This document shows, one piece after another, positions 27,460 through 35,726 of a stretch of 64,000 nt of DNA. Under the pieces are notes generated by a model. The model made no database searches and was not told the origin of the DNA. It worked only from the letters and a program-made list of their open reading frames with translations. Within the stretch, counting starts at the first letter, position 1, and every line of letters begins with the position of its first letter. The stretch lies in the NCBI GenBank assembly GCA_016841185.1, contig JAENZQ010000002.1, forward strand, positions 124,001 to 188,000. Direction: 5' to 3'. The position numbers were made by a program, and so were the translations under genes. This stretch comes from Anaerovorax odorimutans (lineage in GTDB: Bacteria; Bacillota; Clostridia; Peptostreptococcales; JAAYPU01).

Positions 27460-28647
27460 CTATGCCGTGACCACTTGCTCATTGACGTCTTTTTTGATAA
27501 CTACCCACATATTGGCAGTGTTATTGATAATTTGATAATCTGAAATACCCAAATCCTCCAAAAGTTCCTGATAATTGATTTTTGTCTTTTCAACTTTTTG
27601 TGTCATATTCCTTCTCCAGCATTTATCTCTTTTCTGCATTTCAATATCAATTCTTCTCTTCAGCTCTTCAGTACCAAAACCGCCGCCTATATAAGCCGTC
27701 CCCTCCGGCACCAGTACTCTGTAAATTTCCTTAAATGCTCTTTTTTTGTCTTCCCAGAAAAATAAAGAACCCCGGCTTATTACCAAATCCACAGACCCGT
27801 CATCGATTAGCAAATGATGTACATCACCAGAAGTAACATTAACCCGATCTTCTAAACCGTTATAACGAATGTTCTGTTCTGCTATAAGAAGCATATCTTC
27901 CGATTGGTCCAGTAATGTCACCTGAAGGTTGGTTATCTTAGCCAGTTCAATTCCCAAATGTCCTGTCCCGGCACCAATATCCAAACATAAGCCATTGGTC
28001 ATCTGTGTAACATCTTTTATCTGCTTTGCAATGACCGGGTAAACCGGCGCAAAAACTTCCCGGGTGGTCTTTTCAAAAGCCACTGCATCAATATTGGGCT
28101 TATGTTCGGATTCTTGTCTGCATAATTCTTTTTCAATCTTTTTTGACAATACCGAGCACATTTCATCCCTGTTGTCAGGTGAAATAGTAATAAGATTTAC
28201 ATCTTTTCGGTTTCGGATTATATCAAGAAAAGTCGTCTGCTTTTGTTTCAAAACACCTAAAACAGGTATTTCGGAATCCAAAACTCTTAAAACCATTTTT
28301 TGAAATATGTCTGCCTCATTTTCAAAAAACCCCAACTCGTCCATGATAATAAGACGCGGATTCATTTCAAGAGACCTTTTCAATATTTCAACACCATAAT
28401 CATCAAATGTGGAAGGTATAGAAATCCAATTGTCTTTATTGATACATCTTCCGATAAATTTGTCTTTAGGGTTTTCATACTCGCTACGAATATCTTCAAT
28501 ATAAAAGCCCTCTAACTTTTTATCCCTATAGTAGCGTGAAGTTCTGAATCCTGCTATATCCGAAAAACTGAAATCATCTAAAATCCGATTGATCAAAGTG
28601 CTCTTTCCAACATGTAAATCTCCGGTTATAAAAAAATTATTCTTCAT
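27460..28647 (-). CDS. P-loop NTPase fused to a SAM methyltransferase
   Basis: The 395-aa product joins two domains. Residues about 1-175 look like a THEP1-type nucleoside triphosphatase, with Walker A GDLHVGKST at 9-17 and Walker B RLIIMDELGFFEN. Residues about 195-385 are a class I methyltransferase (LCLDIGAGTGHLGIEL at about 214-229, LLDQSEDML, LVISRGSLFFWEDK). It overlaps the ligase gene end by 11 bases and precedes xdhC. YqeC-like or MobB-like P-loop proteins accompany other molybdenum hydroxylase clusters, so a cofactor role is plausible. The substrate of either domain is unknown, and I know no characterised protein with this fusion. Confidence 0.82.
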   Translation of the reverse strand: MKNNFFITGDLHVGKSTLINRILDDFSFSDIAGFRTSRYYRDKKLEGFYIEDIRSEYENPKDKFIGRCINKDNWISIPSTFDDYGVEILKRSLEMNPRLIIMDELGFFENEADIFQKMVLRVLDSEIPVLGVLKQKQTTFLDIIRNRKDVNLITISPDNRDEMCSVLSKKIEKELCRQESEHKPNIDAVAFEKTTREVFAPVYPVIAKQIKDVTQMTNGLCLDIGAGTGHLGIELAKITNLQVTLLDQSEDMLLIAEQNIRYNGLEDRVNVTSGDVHHLLIDDGSVDLVISRGSLFFWEDKKRAFKEIYRVLVPEGTAYIGGGFGTEELKRRIDIEMQKRDKCWRRNMTQKVEKTKINYQELLEDLGISDYQIINNTANMWVVIKKDVNEQVVTA

Positions 28648-29977
28648 GATTCTCGCCCCTCATATCCACAATCTTACGTTTTTTTACGGCTTTTATATCC
28701 AGTTCTTTGTTTAACTTTTCCTCAATGCTGATTTTTAGCTTACCCTTTGATATCTGGTATCCTAACTCAGATGCCTTCAGAACCTCTAATATTTTTTCTT
28801 TTGTTTCCTCTGTAAAAAAAAGCGTGTTCAGATAAATTGTTAAGCAGTCCCTCTTATATTTTAACTTTAATATCGCATCAAAATCAAGTACACCTTCTAT
28901 GTTAAACAATATTTCTTCCAGTTTCGACATGGTCAAAATATATCCGTCCGTCAGCTTAACAGATGAGTTTATTCGATACTGAATTTTATCCATGGTTTTT
29001 AAGACTGTTCCACATTCACATGGATGCTTTATAAACCTGCTTATATCTCCGGTCCTGTATCTTATAAGGGGCATTCCTTTCCTTGTCAATGTCGTAAATA
29101 CCACTTCACCAAATTCATCATCTTTGACAGGCTCTCCGCTTTCAGGATCAATAATTTCAAACAACATGTCTGCCTCTCTTAAATGGTAACCCTGCATGGC
29201 CTTACAAAACACACCACCACCTAAGCCCATTTCCGTCATTCCATAATGCTCATAAATCTGGCAGCCCCAATTTTCTTTTATCCGCTTTACTGCAGAATCT
29301 GAGACGTAGTCGGTACTGAGAAGCACATTTTTCAGCTTATGCATTTCTTTTATTTTCGGGGCTTTTTCTGACATGGAAAGAGCAAATATCTGTTGAGGTA
29401 TGCCGACAATTCCATTGATTTCTTTATCTATAATAATACTTTCAACTTTTTCAGGTTCATCAACAATACCATATACCACAGATGAAACATCCATTCGATT
29501 TAATGCCCTTTGAAGCAAATCGCCAATACTTCCCGGTCGTGTTCCCGGCAGCAAAATCAAAATTTTCTCACCGGGTTTTGTAAAAGTAGACATGCCTGCC
29601 TGGAAAAAATCTGTTGTCAGTTCTTGATCCTCTTCTGTAAAATAGATTCTTTTTGGCAATCCTGTTGTTCCTGATGTATCCAATGTAACAACACGGCTGA
29701 TTTCGTTCTGAGAAACACAGGCCATCTGTAGGTTGTATTTCTTTATGTCATCTGCCGTGGTAAAAGGAATTCTGCGTATGTCATAAAAAGATTTAATATC
29801 ACAAGGAGAAACATCCGACAACAAATTATGATAAAATGTACTGTTATTTTGTACATAGGAAATATTTTCAATGATTTTTTTAAGTTGATATGTTGTCAGC
29901 CTTTCTCTGGTTAAATCAGGCGTTTCAGGTACTATTTTTCTCCGGATCCATTCTTCCAATGGTGTTTTTTCAATCAT
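28637..29977 (-). CDS. AMP-forming CoA ligase-like protein (DVU_1553-type)
   Basis: The 446-aa product is related to phenylacetate-CoA ligases. It has the adenylate-forming P-loop TLDTSGTTGLPKRIYF at about 93-108, YEHYGMTEMGLGGG at about 243-256 and YRTGDISRF near 309, then a C-terminal hinge domain. Such enzymes activate a carboxylic acid with ATP and transfer it to CoA or another thiol. It sits between the NTPase-methyltransferase and a methyltransferase. From memory, NCBI labels similar cluster members the DVU_1553 family AMP-dependent CoA ligase. A carboxylate made by the Mop enzyme could be its substrate; this is inference. Confidence 0.85.
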   Translation of the reverse strand: MIEKTPLEEWIRRKIVPETPDLTRERLTTYQLKKIIENISYVQNNSTFYHNLLSDVSPCDIKSFYDIRRIPFTTADDIKKYNLQMACVSQNEISRVVTLDTSGTTGLPKRIYFTEEDQELTTDFFQAGMSTFTKPGEKILILLPGTRPGSIGDLLQRALNRMDVSSVVYGIVDEPEKVESIIIDKEINGIVGIPQQIFALSMSEKAPKIKEMHKLKNVLLSTDYVSDSAVKRIKENWGCQIYEHYGMTEMGLGGGVFCKAMQGYHLREADMLFEIIDPESGEPVKDDEFGEVVFTTLTRKGMPLIRYRTGDISRFIKHPCECGTVLKTMDKIQYRINSSVKLTDGYILTMSKLEEILFNIEGVLDFDAILKLKYKRDCLTIYLNTLFFTEETKEKILEVLKASELGYQISKGKLKISIEEKLNKELDIKAVKKRKIVDMRGENHEE

Positions 29978-30031
29978 AATAATCCCGCCTCTTACGATGG
30001 CATAAAAACAGATTACGGATTCGTCTATGCC

Positions 30032-30760
30032 CTATTCTCTTTTCTCCATTTCTGCTATGCATAGAAAATAACCCAATTTTATATCTTTCATAGCATAACT
30101 TATCTTTTCACAGTCAACAGGCTTATTGGCAACCCTTTCCCAAAAATAATCCATGGATCCGTATTCCATTATAATAGAAGCCATCAACTCCTGAAGGCGA
30201 TAGGTGTAATCAATGAATCTAAGTACTTTGAAACCGTTTTCACTAAGAAAGTTTTTCAGTTCCTCCACTATAAATGCATTTAATATGCAAGTTTCTATCA
30301 TAATACCCTGTGAAAAATGTCTGGGCTTATTGTTTCTTAGATACATGTCGCTGATAATAAATTTACCATTGGGTTTTAGTACTCTTTTGATTTCATTTAA
30401 TACGACCTTTTTATCCTCCATAAGAGAAAAACTGCACTCTGTCAATATGCCATCCATTGTTTCATCATTGAAAGGAAGCGCTTCCGCCTTCCCAGCATGT
30501 AAGTTTAAACTATAATTTCTCTTAAGCCCTTCCTTTATTAATATTTCTGATAAATCTATCCCTGTACAATGATAACGGTATTCTTTTTCAATATATTCTA
30601 CAGTCGCTCCCTTTCCGCAACCGATATCCAATAGAAAAGCATCTTGATCAAACCGACAGAAATCCACAGCGGTTCTTGTGATCTCGAATCCCCCGGGCCG
30701 GATGGCATCTCCAGTAAAGTTTTCAAATAACGGATCCTCATACAGTTTGATCTTTTCCAA
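30032..30760 (-). CDS. SAM-dependent methyltransferase (DVU_1556-like)
   Basis: The 242-aa product is a class I methyltransferase. Its glycine-rich motif FLLDIGCGKGATVEYIEKEY is at about 37-56, motif II resembles TGIDLSEILI, and LTECSFSLMEDKKVVLNEIKRVLKPNGKFIIS completes the fold. The start is a TTG preceded by GAAGGAGAAA; no better ATG exists. It resembles the adjacent methyltransferase at 30797-31597 (shared DIGCG-G-TVEYLEKEY wording), so the pair arose by duplication or both belong to the TrsM/DVU_1556 family recalled from other anaerobes. The substrate is unknown. It lies between the ligase and the second methyltransferase. Confidence 0.83.
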   Translation of the reverse strand: MEKIKLYEDPLFENFTGDAIRPGGFEITRTAVDFCRFDQDAFLLDIGCGKGATVEYIEKEYRYHCTGIDLSEILIKEGLKRNYSLNLHAGKAEALPFNDETMDGILTECSFSLMEDKKVVLNEIKRVLKPNGKFIISDMYLRNNKPRHFSQGIMIETCILNAFIVEELKNFLSENGFKVLRFIDYTYRLQELMASIIMEYGSMDYFWERVANKPVDCEKISYAMKDIKLGYFLCIAEMEKRE

Positions 30761-30796
30761 AATATTTTCTCCTTCATATATTCATTGTTCATTGAT

Positions 30797-31597
30797 TTAC
30801 ATTGGTTTCTCGGCAGTCAGCATAAAATACCCTGTCTCATATTTATCAACCGGATCAAGATTTTTCCGGCACTTCCCAAGAGTGCCCTCCTTCATCATCT
30901 TTTTTGCCAAATCCTGATCAAGCGCTTCTGTACAATCCTTCCAAGCAATGTTTATAAATCCAATTTCCTGTAATTGCTTAACTAAAGGCGTAAGTAAAAA
31001 TTTACCTCCACTCCTGAAGTTAACAGCTCTGTATCTATGCTCTTCTTCCAACTGACTTTTGTCCTCTTCTTCAGTACAGCTGTCACAATCAGAACAATCT
31101 TGTCCTTCGTTATGATCATCACATCTCTCTTCATTGTGCTCGTGTTCGGCATGAGGCATATATTTTTGTCTTTCTGCCTCCATTTCCACTGCCTTCATAA
31201 ATTCAGGACCAGGATCTTTGATATATAGGTCACTGATGAACAATTTGCCCCCCTTTTTAAGTACACAGTACGCCTCGTGAAGGGCTTCATCCGGCAATCC
31301 AATCAGAGAAAGTATACACCCCATCATAACGCCATCAAATGAATAAGAAAGAAAACCATCCAAAAATTCTCCATCGCCATGTTGTATATTCAGCTTTGGA
31401 TTTCTTTCCAAACCGCTTTGGATAATTTCCTTGGAAATGTCTATCCCCGTTGTCTTATATCCATATTCTTTCTCGAGGTACTCTACTGTTTCTCCTTGTC
31501 CGCAGCCTATATCAAGAACTTCCGCTCCTTTAGACAGTTCCCAGATCTTTAAAGCTTCATCGGTTATTCTTAATTTTCCATGTATCAAATTGCTCAT
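30797..31597 (-). CDS. SAM methyltransferase with Cys/His/acid-rich insert
   Basis: The 266-aa product (MSNLIHGKLRITDEALKIWE) is a class I methyltransferase with VLDIGCGQGETVEYLEKEYGY at about 29-49 and CVLKKGGKLFISDLYIKD. At about 148-178 it has a hydrophilic insert with many His, Cys, Asp and Glu residues (HAEHEHNEERCDDHNEG then DCSDCDSC), unlike its neighbour, which suggests metal or metalloid binding. Arsenite methyltransferases combine a similar fold with reactive cysteines. The ATG at 31597 is chosen because TAAGGAGAG precedes it; the longer open frame upstream runs into repeat copy B. It is two genes from the ligase and followed upstream by the radical SAM gene. Confidence 0.83.
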   Translation of the reverse strand: MSNLIHGKLRITDEALKIWELSKGAEVLDIGCGQGETVEYLEKEYGYKTTGIDISKEIIQSGLERNPKLNIQHGDGEFLDGFLSYSFDGVMMGCILSLIGLPDEALHEAYCVLKKGGKLFISDLYIKDPGPEFMKAVEMEAERQKYMPHAEHEHNEERCDDHNEGQDCSDCDSCTEEEDKSQLEEEHRYRAVNFRSGGKFLLTPLVKQLQEIGFINIAWKDCTEALDQDLAKKMMKEGTLGKCRKNLDPVDKYETGYFMLTAEKPM

Positions 31598-31621
31598 TTT
31601 TTCTCTCCTTAATCTTGCCAT

Positions 31622-31702
31622 TGTCATTGGGGATGGTTCTTTTTGATCATACCACACTATATTCCTTCGATAGCGTGTCAAAAAGAACCGTCCCCAATGA
31701 CA
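31622..31702. repeat. GGGGACGGTT inverted repeat, copy B
   Basis: The arms 31622-31646 and 31678-31702 match at 24 of 25 positions. They are built on TGTCATTGGGGACGGTTC followed by TTTTTGA. The copy fills most of the gap between the radical SAM gene and the second methyltransferase. Confidence 0.85.
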
Positions 31703-31713
31703 CCCAATGACAT

Positions 31714-33123
31714 CTATTTTCTGTACAAGCTGTTATACGCACAAAAAGGTATCAGCCTGTTATCAGGAGATAACACCTGAACTCTGCATCTTTTAAGTCT
31801 TTCAGCATCAAGATTACTTCTATCCTGAAAAGCCATACCCGTAACAGTAAACATATTGCTTTTCATTTCATTGATAAACTGGTCAAAATCCATGGTCTGT
31901 GACTCACAGCAGCATGTGCTGCCATGGGATTCGGAGGTATTGCCGTCACAACAGGCACTGTAATTTTCTTGTTCCGGCAGATTCCACTTATTCAATACAT
32001 AGTCCCTGGTTTTTTTCATAATATCAGGAGGAGTAGTATTGCAGCAGCATGCTTTCGAATCATAGTTCTTATCATTTATAAGTGGCTTCACTGTTCCGTC
32101 ATTTTGATTTATATAGGAACCGTGAAAGCTGCACAGCGTATGTCCGATAGAACTTGGACGAAAATCCTCGTATTTAAACTTGCTGCCTGTCTGTTTTTCT
32201 ACCTCACGCATGACATCAAAAAGAGTGACTCTGTTTTCAAAATCAGTCCATTTTTTGCCGTTCTGATATACCTTTTCAGGATATCTGCCAAAAAAACTGA
32301 CAGGCTGAAAATGGATACCCTTTACTACCGACAAGTTATCCAATAAGAATTCCATCATGGAACCGATGTTATGTAAATTTACATTTTTAGCGATGGTCGG
32401 CACCAGTATCACAGGGATCCTTGCTTTTTTGCAGTTCTCAATGGCTTTCACCTTTATATTTAAAAGAGGCTCGCCTCTTAACGTCTGGTATATCCTGTCA
32501 TCCGTACCGTCAAACTGAAGGTATATGACGGAAGCGCCCGCCTCCTTGAGTACTCCTGCATATTCATTGTCTAAAGCAAGCCTTCTGCCATTTGTATTGA
32601 TCTGGATATATACAAAACCTTTTTTTTGTCCCATTTCAATGATCTCAGGCAAATCTTCACGCACAGTGGGTTCTCCGCCTGAAAGATGTATGTTGAATGG
32701 CCTCTCTTCTTCACCTAATTCCAACAATAGATCATATTTTCTACCGATTTCATCCAGTCCCGGTTCTAAAGCAGCATCCTTTTCAGATTTTGCAAAACAA
32801 TATGGGCAATGCTGGTTGCATCTTTTTGTAACCTCCATGAGTACACAACAAGCTGTCTGTAAATGTTTATCACAAATACCGCAATCTAAAGGGCATCGGT
32901 CATCTGTTCCTTTTGTTATCGTCTTTTCAGGGCGAACATTCACCACAGAATGCGCTGTCCAATCCGTATAATCTTTTACACAACATGCTATATATGCCTC
33001 CCAACTGCCATGATCCCGACAGGTTTTCCTAATAAAAACTTTACCGTCTTTTTCTACATACTCCGCCTCAACGGGTTTTTGACATACCGGACATATACTC
33101 CGGGTTTTTACTAATAATTTCAT
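31714..33123 (-). CDS. Radical SAM protein, Tes/MJ0619-like (TrsS-type)
   Basis: The 469-aa product starts with a zinc-ribbon-like segment (SICPVC at about 10-14, then KTCRDHGSW) seen in MJ0619/Tes-type radical SAM enzymes. It continues with DCGICDKHLQTACC, then the radical SAM motif CNQHCPYC at about 103-110, and a GGEPTVR SAM-binding motif. The C-terminal third has clusters of cysteine (KACCCNT; SACCDG; STCCCES) that probably bind extra iron-sulfur clusters or a metal. From memory, NCBI names cluster-associated homologues TrsS, some with selenocysteine; this one is all-cysteine. The reaction is unknown. The ATG at 33123 is favoured by AGGAG at 6 bases. Confidence 0.87.
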   Translation of the reverse strand: MKLLVKTRSICPVCQKPVEAEYVEKDGKVFIRKTCRDHGSWEAYIACCVKDYTDWTAHSVVNVRPEKTITKGTDDRCPLDCGICDKHLQTACCVLMEVTKRCNQHCPYCFAKSEKDAALEPGLDEIGRKYDLLLELGEEERPFNIHLSGGEPTVREDLPEIIEMGQKKGFVYIQINTNGRRLALDNEYAGVLKEAGASVIYLQFDGTDDRIYQTLRGEPLLNIKVKAIENCKKARIPVILVPTIAKNVNLHNIGSMMEFLLDNLSVVKGIHFQPVSFFGRYPEKVYQNGKKWTDFENRVTLFDVMREVEKQTGSKFKYEDFRPSSIGHTLCSFHGSYINQNDGTVKPLINDKNYDSKACCCNTTPPDIMKKTRDYVLNKWNLPEQENYSACCDGNTSESHGSTCCCESQTMDFDQFINEMKSNMFTVTGMAFQDRSNLDAERLKRCRVQVLSPDNRLIPFCAYNSLYRK

Positions 33124-33132
33124 TTGCAACTC

Positions 33133-33327
33133 CTATTTATCTTCCAGCATTTTCTCAACTTGGCTCATACGCCCTTTGACGAGTTCCTCAGAAATATATA
33201 CCTGACCGCACTCCGGGCAACGCTTTACCTTATGGCGAAAAGATTTACCCAGATAGCTGAACTGGACTTCTTTGTCCACCATCTCAACCTTGCATCTATC
33301 ACAGATCAGCTTCTGTTTTTTTTCCAT
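33133..33327 (-). CDS. Small double-CxxC redox or zinc-ribbon protein (DVU_1557-like)
   Basis: The 64-aa product has two CxxC pairs (ICDRCKVEM at about 8-16 and RCPECGQVYI at about 36-45), separated by a beta-rich stretch. It thus forms a zinc ribbon or rubredoxin-like site, with a helical charged tail. It is very like the YgiT-type small zinc-finger proteins in form. It overlaps the end of the upstream oxidoreductase gene by 29 bases and lies 9 bases before the radical SAM gene, so all three are translated together. In homologous clusters a protein of this type is annotated as a redox protein; an electron-carrier role is inferred. Confidence 0.8.
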   Translation of the reverse strand: MEKKQKLICDRCKVEMVDKEVQFSYLGKSFRHKVKRCPECGQVYISEELVKGRMSQVEKMLEDK

Positions 33328-35584
33328 TCCAAACAGCCTCCAATTCTATCTTCATTCTGTGTGAATAAACATTTACCACTTCAAAAGCATCTCCTGCCTG
33401 GCAATATTCTACCCAGCAGGTAATATGACCTATTTCCCGATAGCAGAGATATGTCTTCTTTTGTGGATCAAATGTCCTGCGATTGGATTTCTGACTGTAT
33501 TCCACAACATTACAGACATCTTCCTTTAGCAGTTTCAAAGTATTCATTTTTTCTTTTATTTCAGGTCTTATGACGATATTAAGCTTGCACTTTTCAGGTT
33601 TTGATTCCATTTTTTCACCCCATATTTCCGAAAGCAGCGTTTCTTTGAGCCTAACTCTGTTCTCCCGGCGTTGAGTCACATCCGGGAGCACGCTTTCTTG
33701 TGTATTGATATTAAATAGCAAATCCAGAACGTGTACAACAGGCTTATTTTCTCCTTTAAAGACATCCCGGCAATTAATACAGTATGCAATATAGAGATTG
33801 TCACTCAGTGCACTACGCTTTTTTGCTACATGCTCTGCAAACTTAGGATTGGCTATGGATACGTGACCGCCGTAACCACAACACCCGTGCTGATCGCCCT
33901 TTGGCAGCTCTTCCAAGGTAACTCCCGACTGTTCCGCCAATCTCCTGACTGCCTGCTGAATCGGATCTATATGCCTTGCGGAACACGGGTCAAAGACTGA
34001 ATATATTTTTTTCGTCTTCTTTACACTCTTCTGCTCAAATTTCCATTGTTCTAATACTTCATAAAGAGACACAGTTTGGATCTCCGGAAGATATTCCGCA
34101 AAATTCCTGATGCAAGTAGGACATGCCATTATCAGCACCGGTTCGCCTAAAGCTTGCCAATCTTCTCGGAGACTTTGGATCTCTTCACCATGAAGGGCTT
34201 CATTCCCTGCCCAGTCAGCCGGGACACTGCAACAGCGAAGCAAAAGCCCTGTCTGCGGTTTTTTTGACAACAGCCACTTATAGGGTTCTATGACATACTC
34301 CGGATCCGCAGCTCCAAGATGACATCCGGGAAAAAATGCATAGTTACATTGTTTCTCTCCCGGAGCCGTCTTTTTAACAGCAGCAAATTTACTATTGGCA
34401 AATGCCATATCTCTTAACCAGAATTGATGGTAAGCTCCAGGCATTTTATTCAGTTTATGCAACCTTTTACGGGCTTCCTTTATCATATCCGATAATTCAA
34501 TGTCTTCGGGGCAGGCCTCCTCAAAAAGCCCGCACTGGGTACAGGTATTGATCAACCGGATAGCGGGTGTCTTGTGAATCATAGATTCAGATGACATGAC
34601 TGTTGTCATAATTTCATCACGCATTTGCAATGGCCATTTATTGAAGAAATCGCACAAATCACAATAAGTTTTACAGGCATCACATTGGCAGCGTATACAC
34701 CGGGCAGCCTCCTCCACCGCTTCCTCGTCGGTAAAGAGACCATTATCGGTGGGAATAACTGCTTCCAATCTCCAAAGCTTATCTTGATTAGAAACAGCTT
34801 TGCTTGGTTGCCTTTTACCGGGGTATTCCAGTTTACCGGTGCTCAACCAGACCTCAATGGCCCATGCCATACTGAGACCATCTGCCAAAGCAAACATAGG
34901 GTCTTTTCCTGTCAAGCTTCCTCCGGCAAAAACGCCAGTATCACCATTGATATAACACTGTCCTTTCTCCCGGTTCAATGTGCCAAAATCAAAACCATTT
35001 TTTCCTGTAGCCACATAAAGAGCATCAAATCCCTGATCCTTTAATTGTTCTATATCATCAACACTTGTGTTTAATTGCAAAGTGTAATTTTCATGCTTGA
35101 ATTGTCTTTCAATATCCTTGAGGAAAATTTCCTGAGGCATCAGATTCCAAAGCTGACCGCCTAATTTATCAGTTTTTTCGAAAATCGTCACGTTAAATTT
35201 TTTTGAACATAGACGCAAAGCACAGGCAAGACCGCTTATGCCTGCTCCTATTATCCCGATTTTACCTTTTTTTGCAGGAAGGTTATAGTCCGTAGGGTCT
35301 TTTTTTACAGCTTTATTGACACATGTTCGTTCAAGAAGGTTTAACTGAACAGACTGATCCAGATCTTTTCTGGGACATTTCGCCGCACAATATTCCGGGC
35401 ATAATTCTGCAACAATATCAGGGAATGCCACTGCATTCCTGTATGTCCTGTAAGCTGCATTGTAGCTTTTTCTTGATATTTTCTCCTGAAAATCCAATAC
35501 ATCCAAATGGAAAGGACATGCATCCGTACAGAAGGGTTTCTCTGATTGTCGGCAACTCTCAAATTGTTTAAAATACTTTTCCAT
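33299..35584 (-). CDS. FAD/Fe-S oxidoreductase with CCG domains, copy 1
   Basis: The 761-aa product combines several modules. An N-terminal GltD-like cysteine region (FCTDACPFHLDV; LCPEYCAAKCPR) is followed by an FAD fold (IGIIGAGISGLACALRL, about 109-125). A Cys-rich ferredoxin-like region follows at about 297-362 (RCIRCQCDACKTYCDLC; NTCTQCGLFEEACPEDI). Then come two heterodisulfide-reductase CCG modules (FFPGCHLG...LRCC; DPCSARH...GCCGYGG...YCINCRD). A final domain of about 90 residues is one I do not recognise. It is adjacent to Mop copy 1, which lacks FAD, so it probably receives Mop electrons. NCBI calls similar proteins pyridine nucleotide-disulfide oxidoreductase/dicluster-binding proteins. 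Confidence 0.88.
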   Translation of the reverse strand: MEKYFKQFESCRQSEKPFCTDACPFHLDVLDFQEKISRKSYNAAYRTYRNAVAFPDIVAELCPEYCAAKCPRKDLDQSVQLNLLERTCVNKAVKKDPTDYNLPAKKGKIGIIGAGISGLACALRLCSKKFNVTIFEKTDKLGGQLWNLMPQEIFLKDIERQFKHENYTLQLNTSVDDIEQLKDQGFDALYVATGKNGFDFGTLNREKGQCYINGDTGVFAGGSLTGKDPMFALADGLSMAWAIEVWLSTGKLEYPGKRQPSKAVSNQDKLWRLEAVIPTDNGLFTDEEAVEEAARCIRCQCDACKTYCDLCDFFNKWPLQMRDEIMTTVMSSESMIHKTPAIRLINTCTQCGLFEEACPEDIELSDMIKEARKRLHKLNKMPGAYHQFWLRDMAFANSKFAAVKKTAPGEKQCNYAFFPGCHLGAADPEYVIEPYKWLLSKKPQTGLLLRCCSVPADWAGNEALHGEEIQSLREDWQALGEPVLIMACPTCIRNFAEYLPEIQTVSLYEVLEQWKFEQKSVKKTKKIYSVFDPCSARHIDPIQQAVRRLAEQSGVTLEELPKGDQHGCCGYGGHVSIANPKFAEHVAKKRSALSDNLYIAYCINCRDVFKGENKPVVHVLDLLFNINTQESVLPDVTQRRENRVRLKETLLSEIWGEKMESKPEKCKLNIVIRPEIKEKMNTLKLLKEDVCNVVEYSQKSNRRTFDPQKKTYLCYREIGHITCWVEYCQAGDAFEVVNVYSHRMKIELEAVWNGKKTEADL

Positions 35585-35620
35585 AAGAACTCCTTTAGTT
35601 GGGACGTCCTGTTTTATTTC

Positions 35621-35718
35621 GTGTTATCGGGGACGGTTATTTTTGACACGATTTCTAATTCTTTTCGATCCTTTTCATTATCCATTATCGTGTCAAAAAT
35701 AACCGTCCCCAATGACAC
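35621..35718. repeat. GGGGACGGTT inverted repeat, copy C
   Basis: The arms 35621-35652 and 35687-35718 (32 bases each) pair at 30 positions. Both arms carry TTATTTTTGACACGAT in place of TTCTTTTTGACA, so the two arms share the same sequence change, as expected if pairing is conserved or the arms were copied together. It lies between Mop copy 1 and oxidoreductase copy 1. Confidence 0.85.
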
Positions 35719-35726
35719 TCATTTCT

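Noticed and set aside
31598-31681. Upstream extension of the second methyltransferase by 28 codons
   Set aside because: The extension overlaps the inverted repeat, and a strong ribosome site marks the ATG at 31597.
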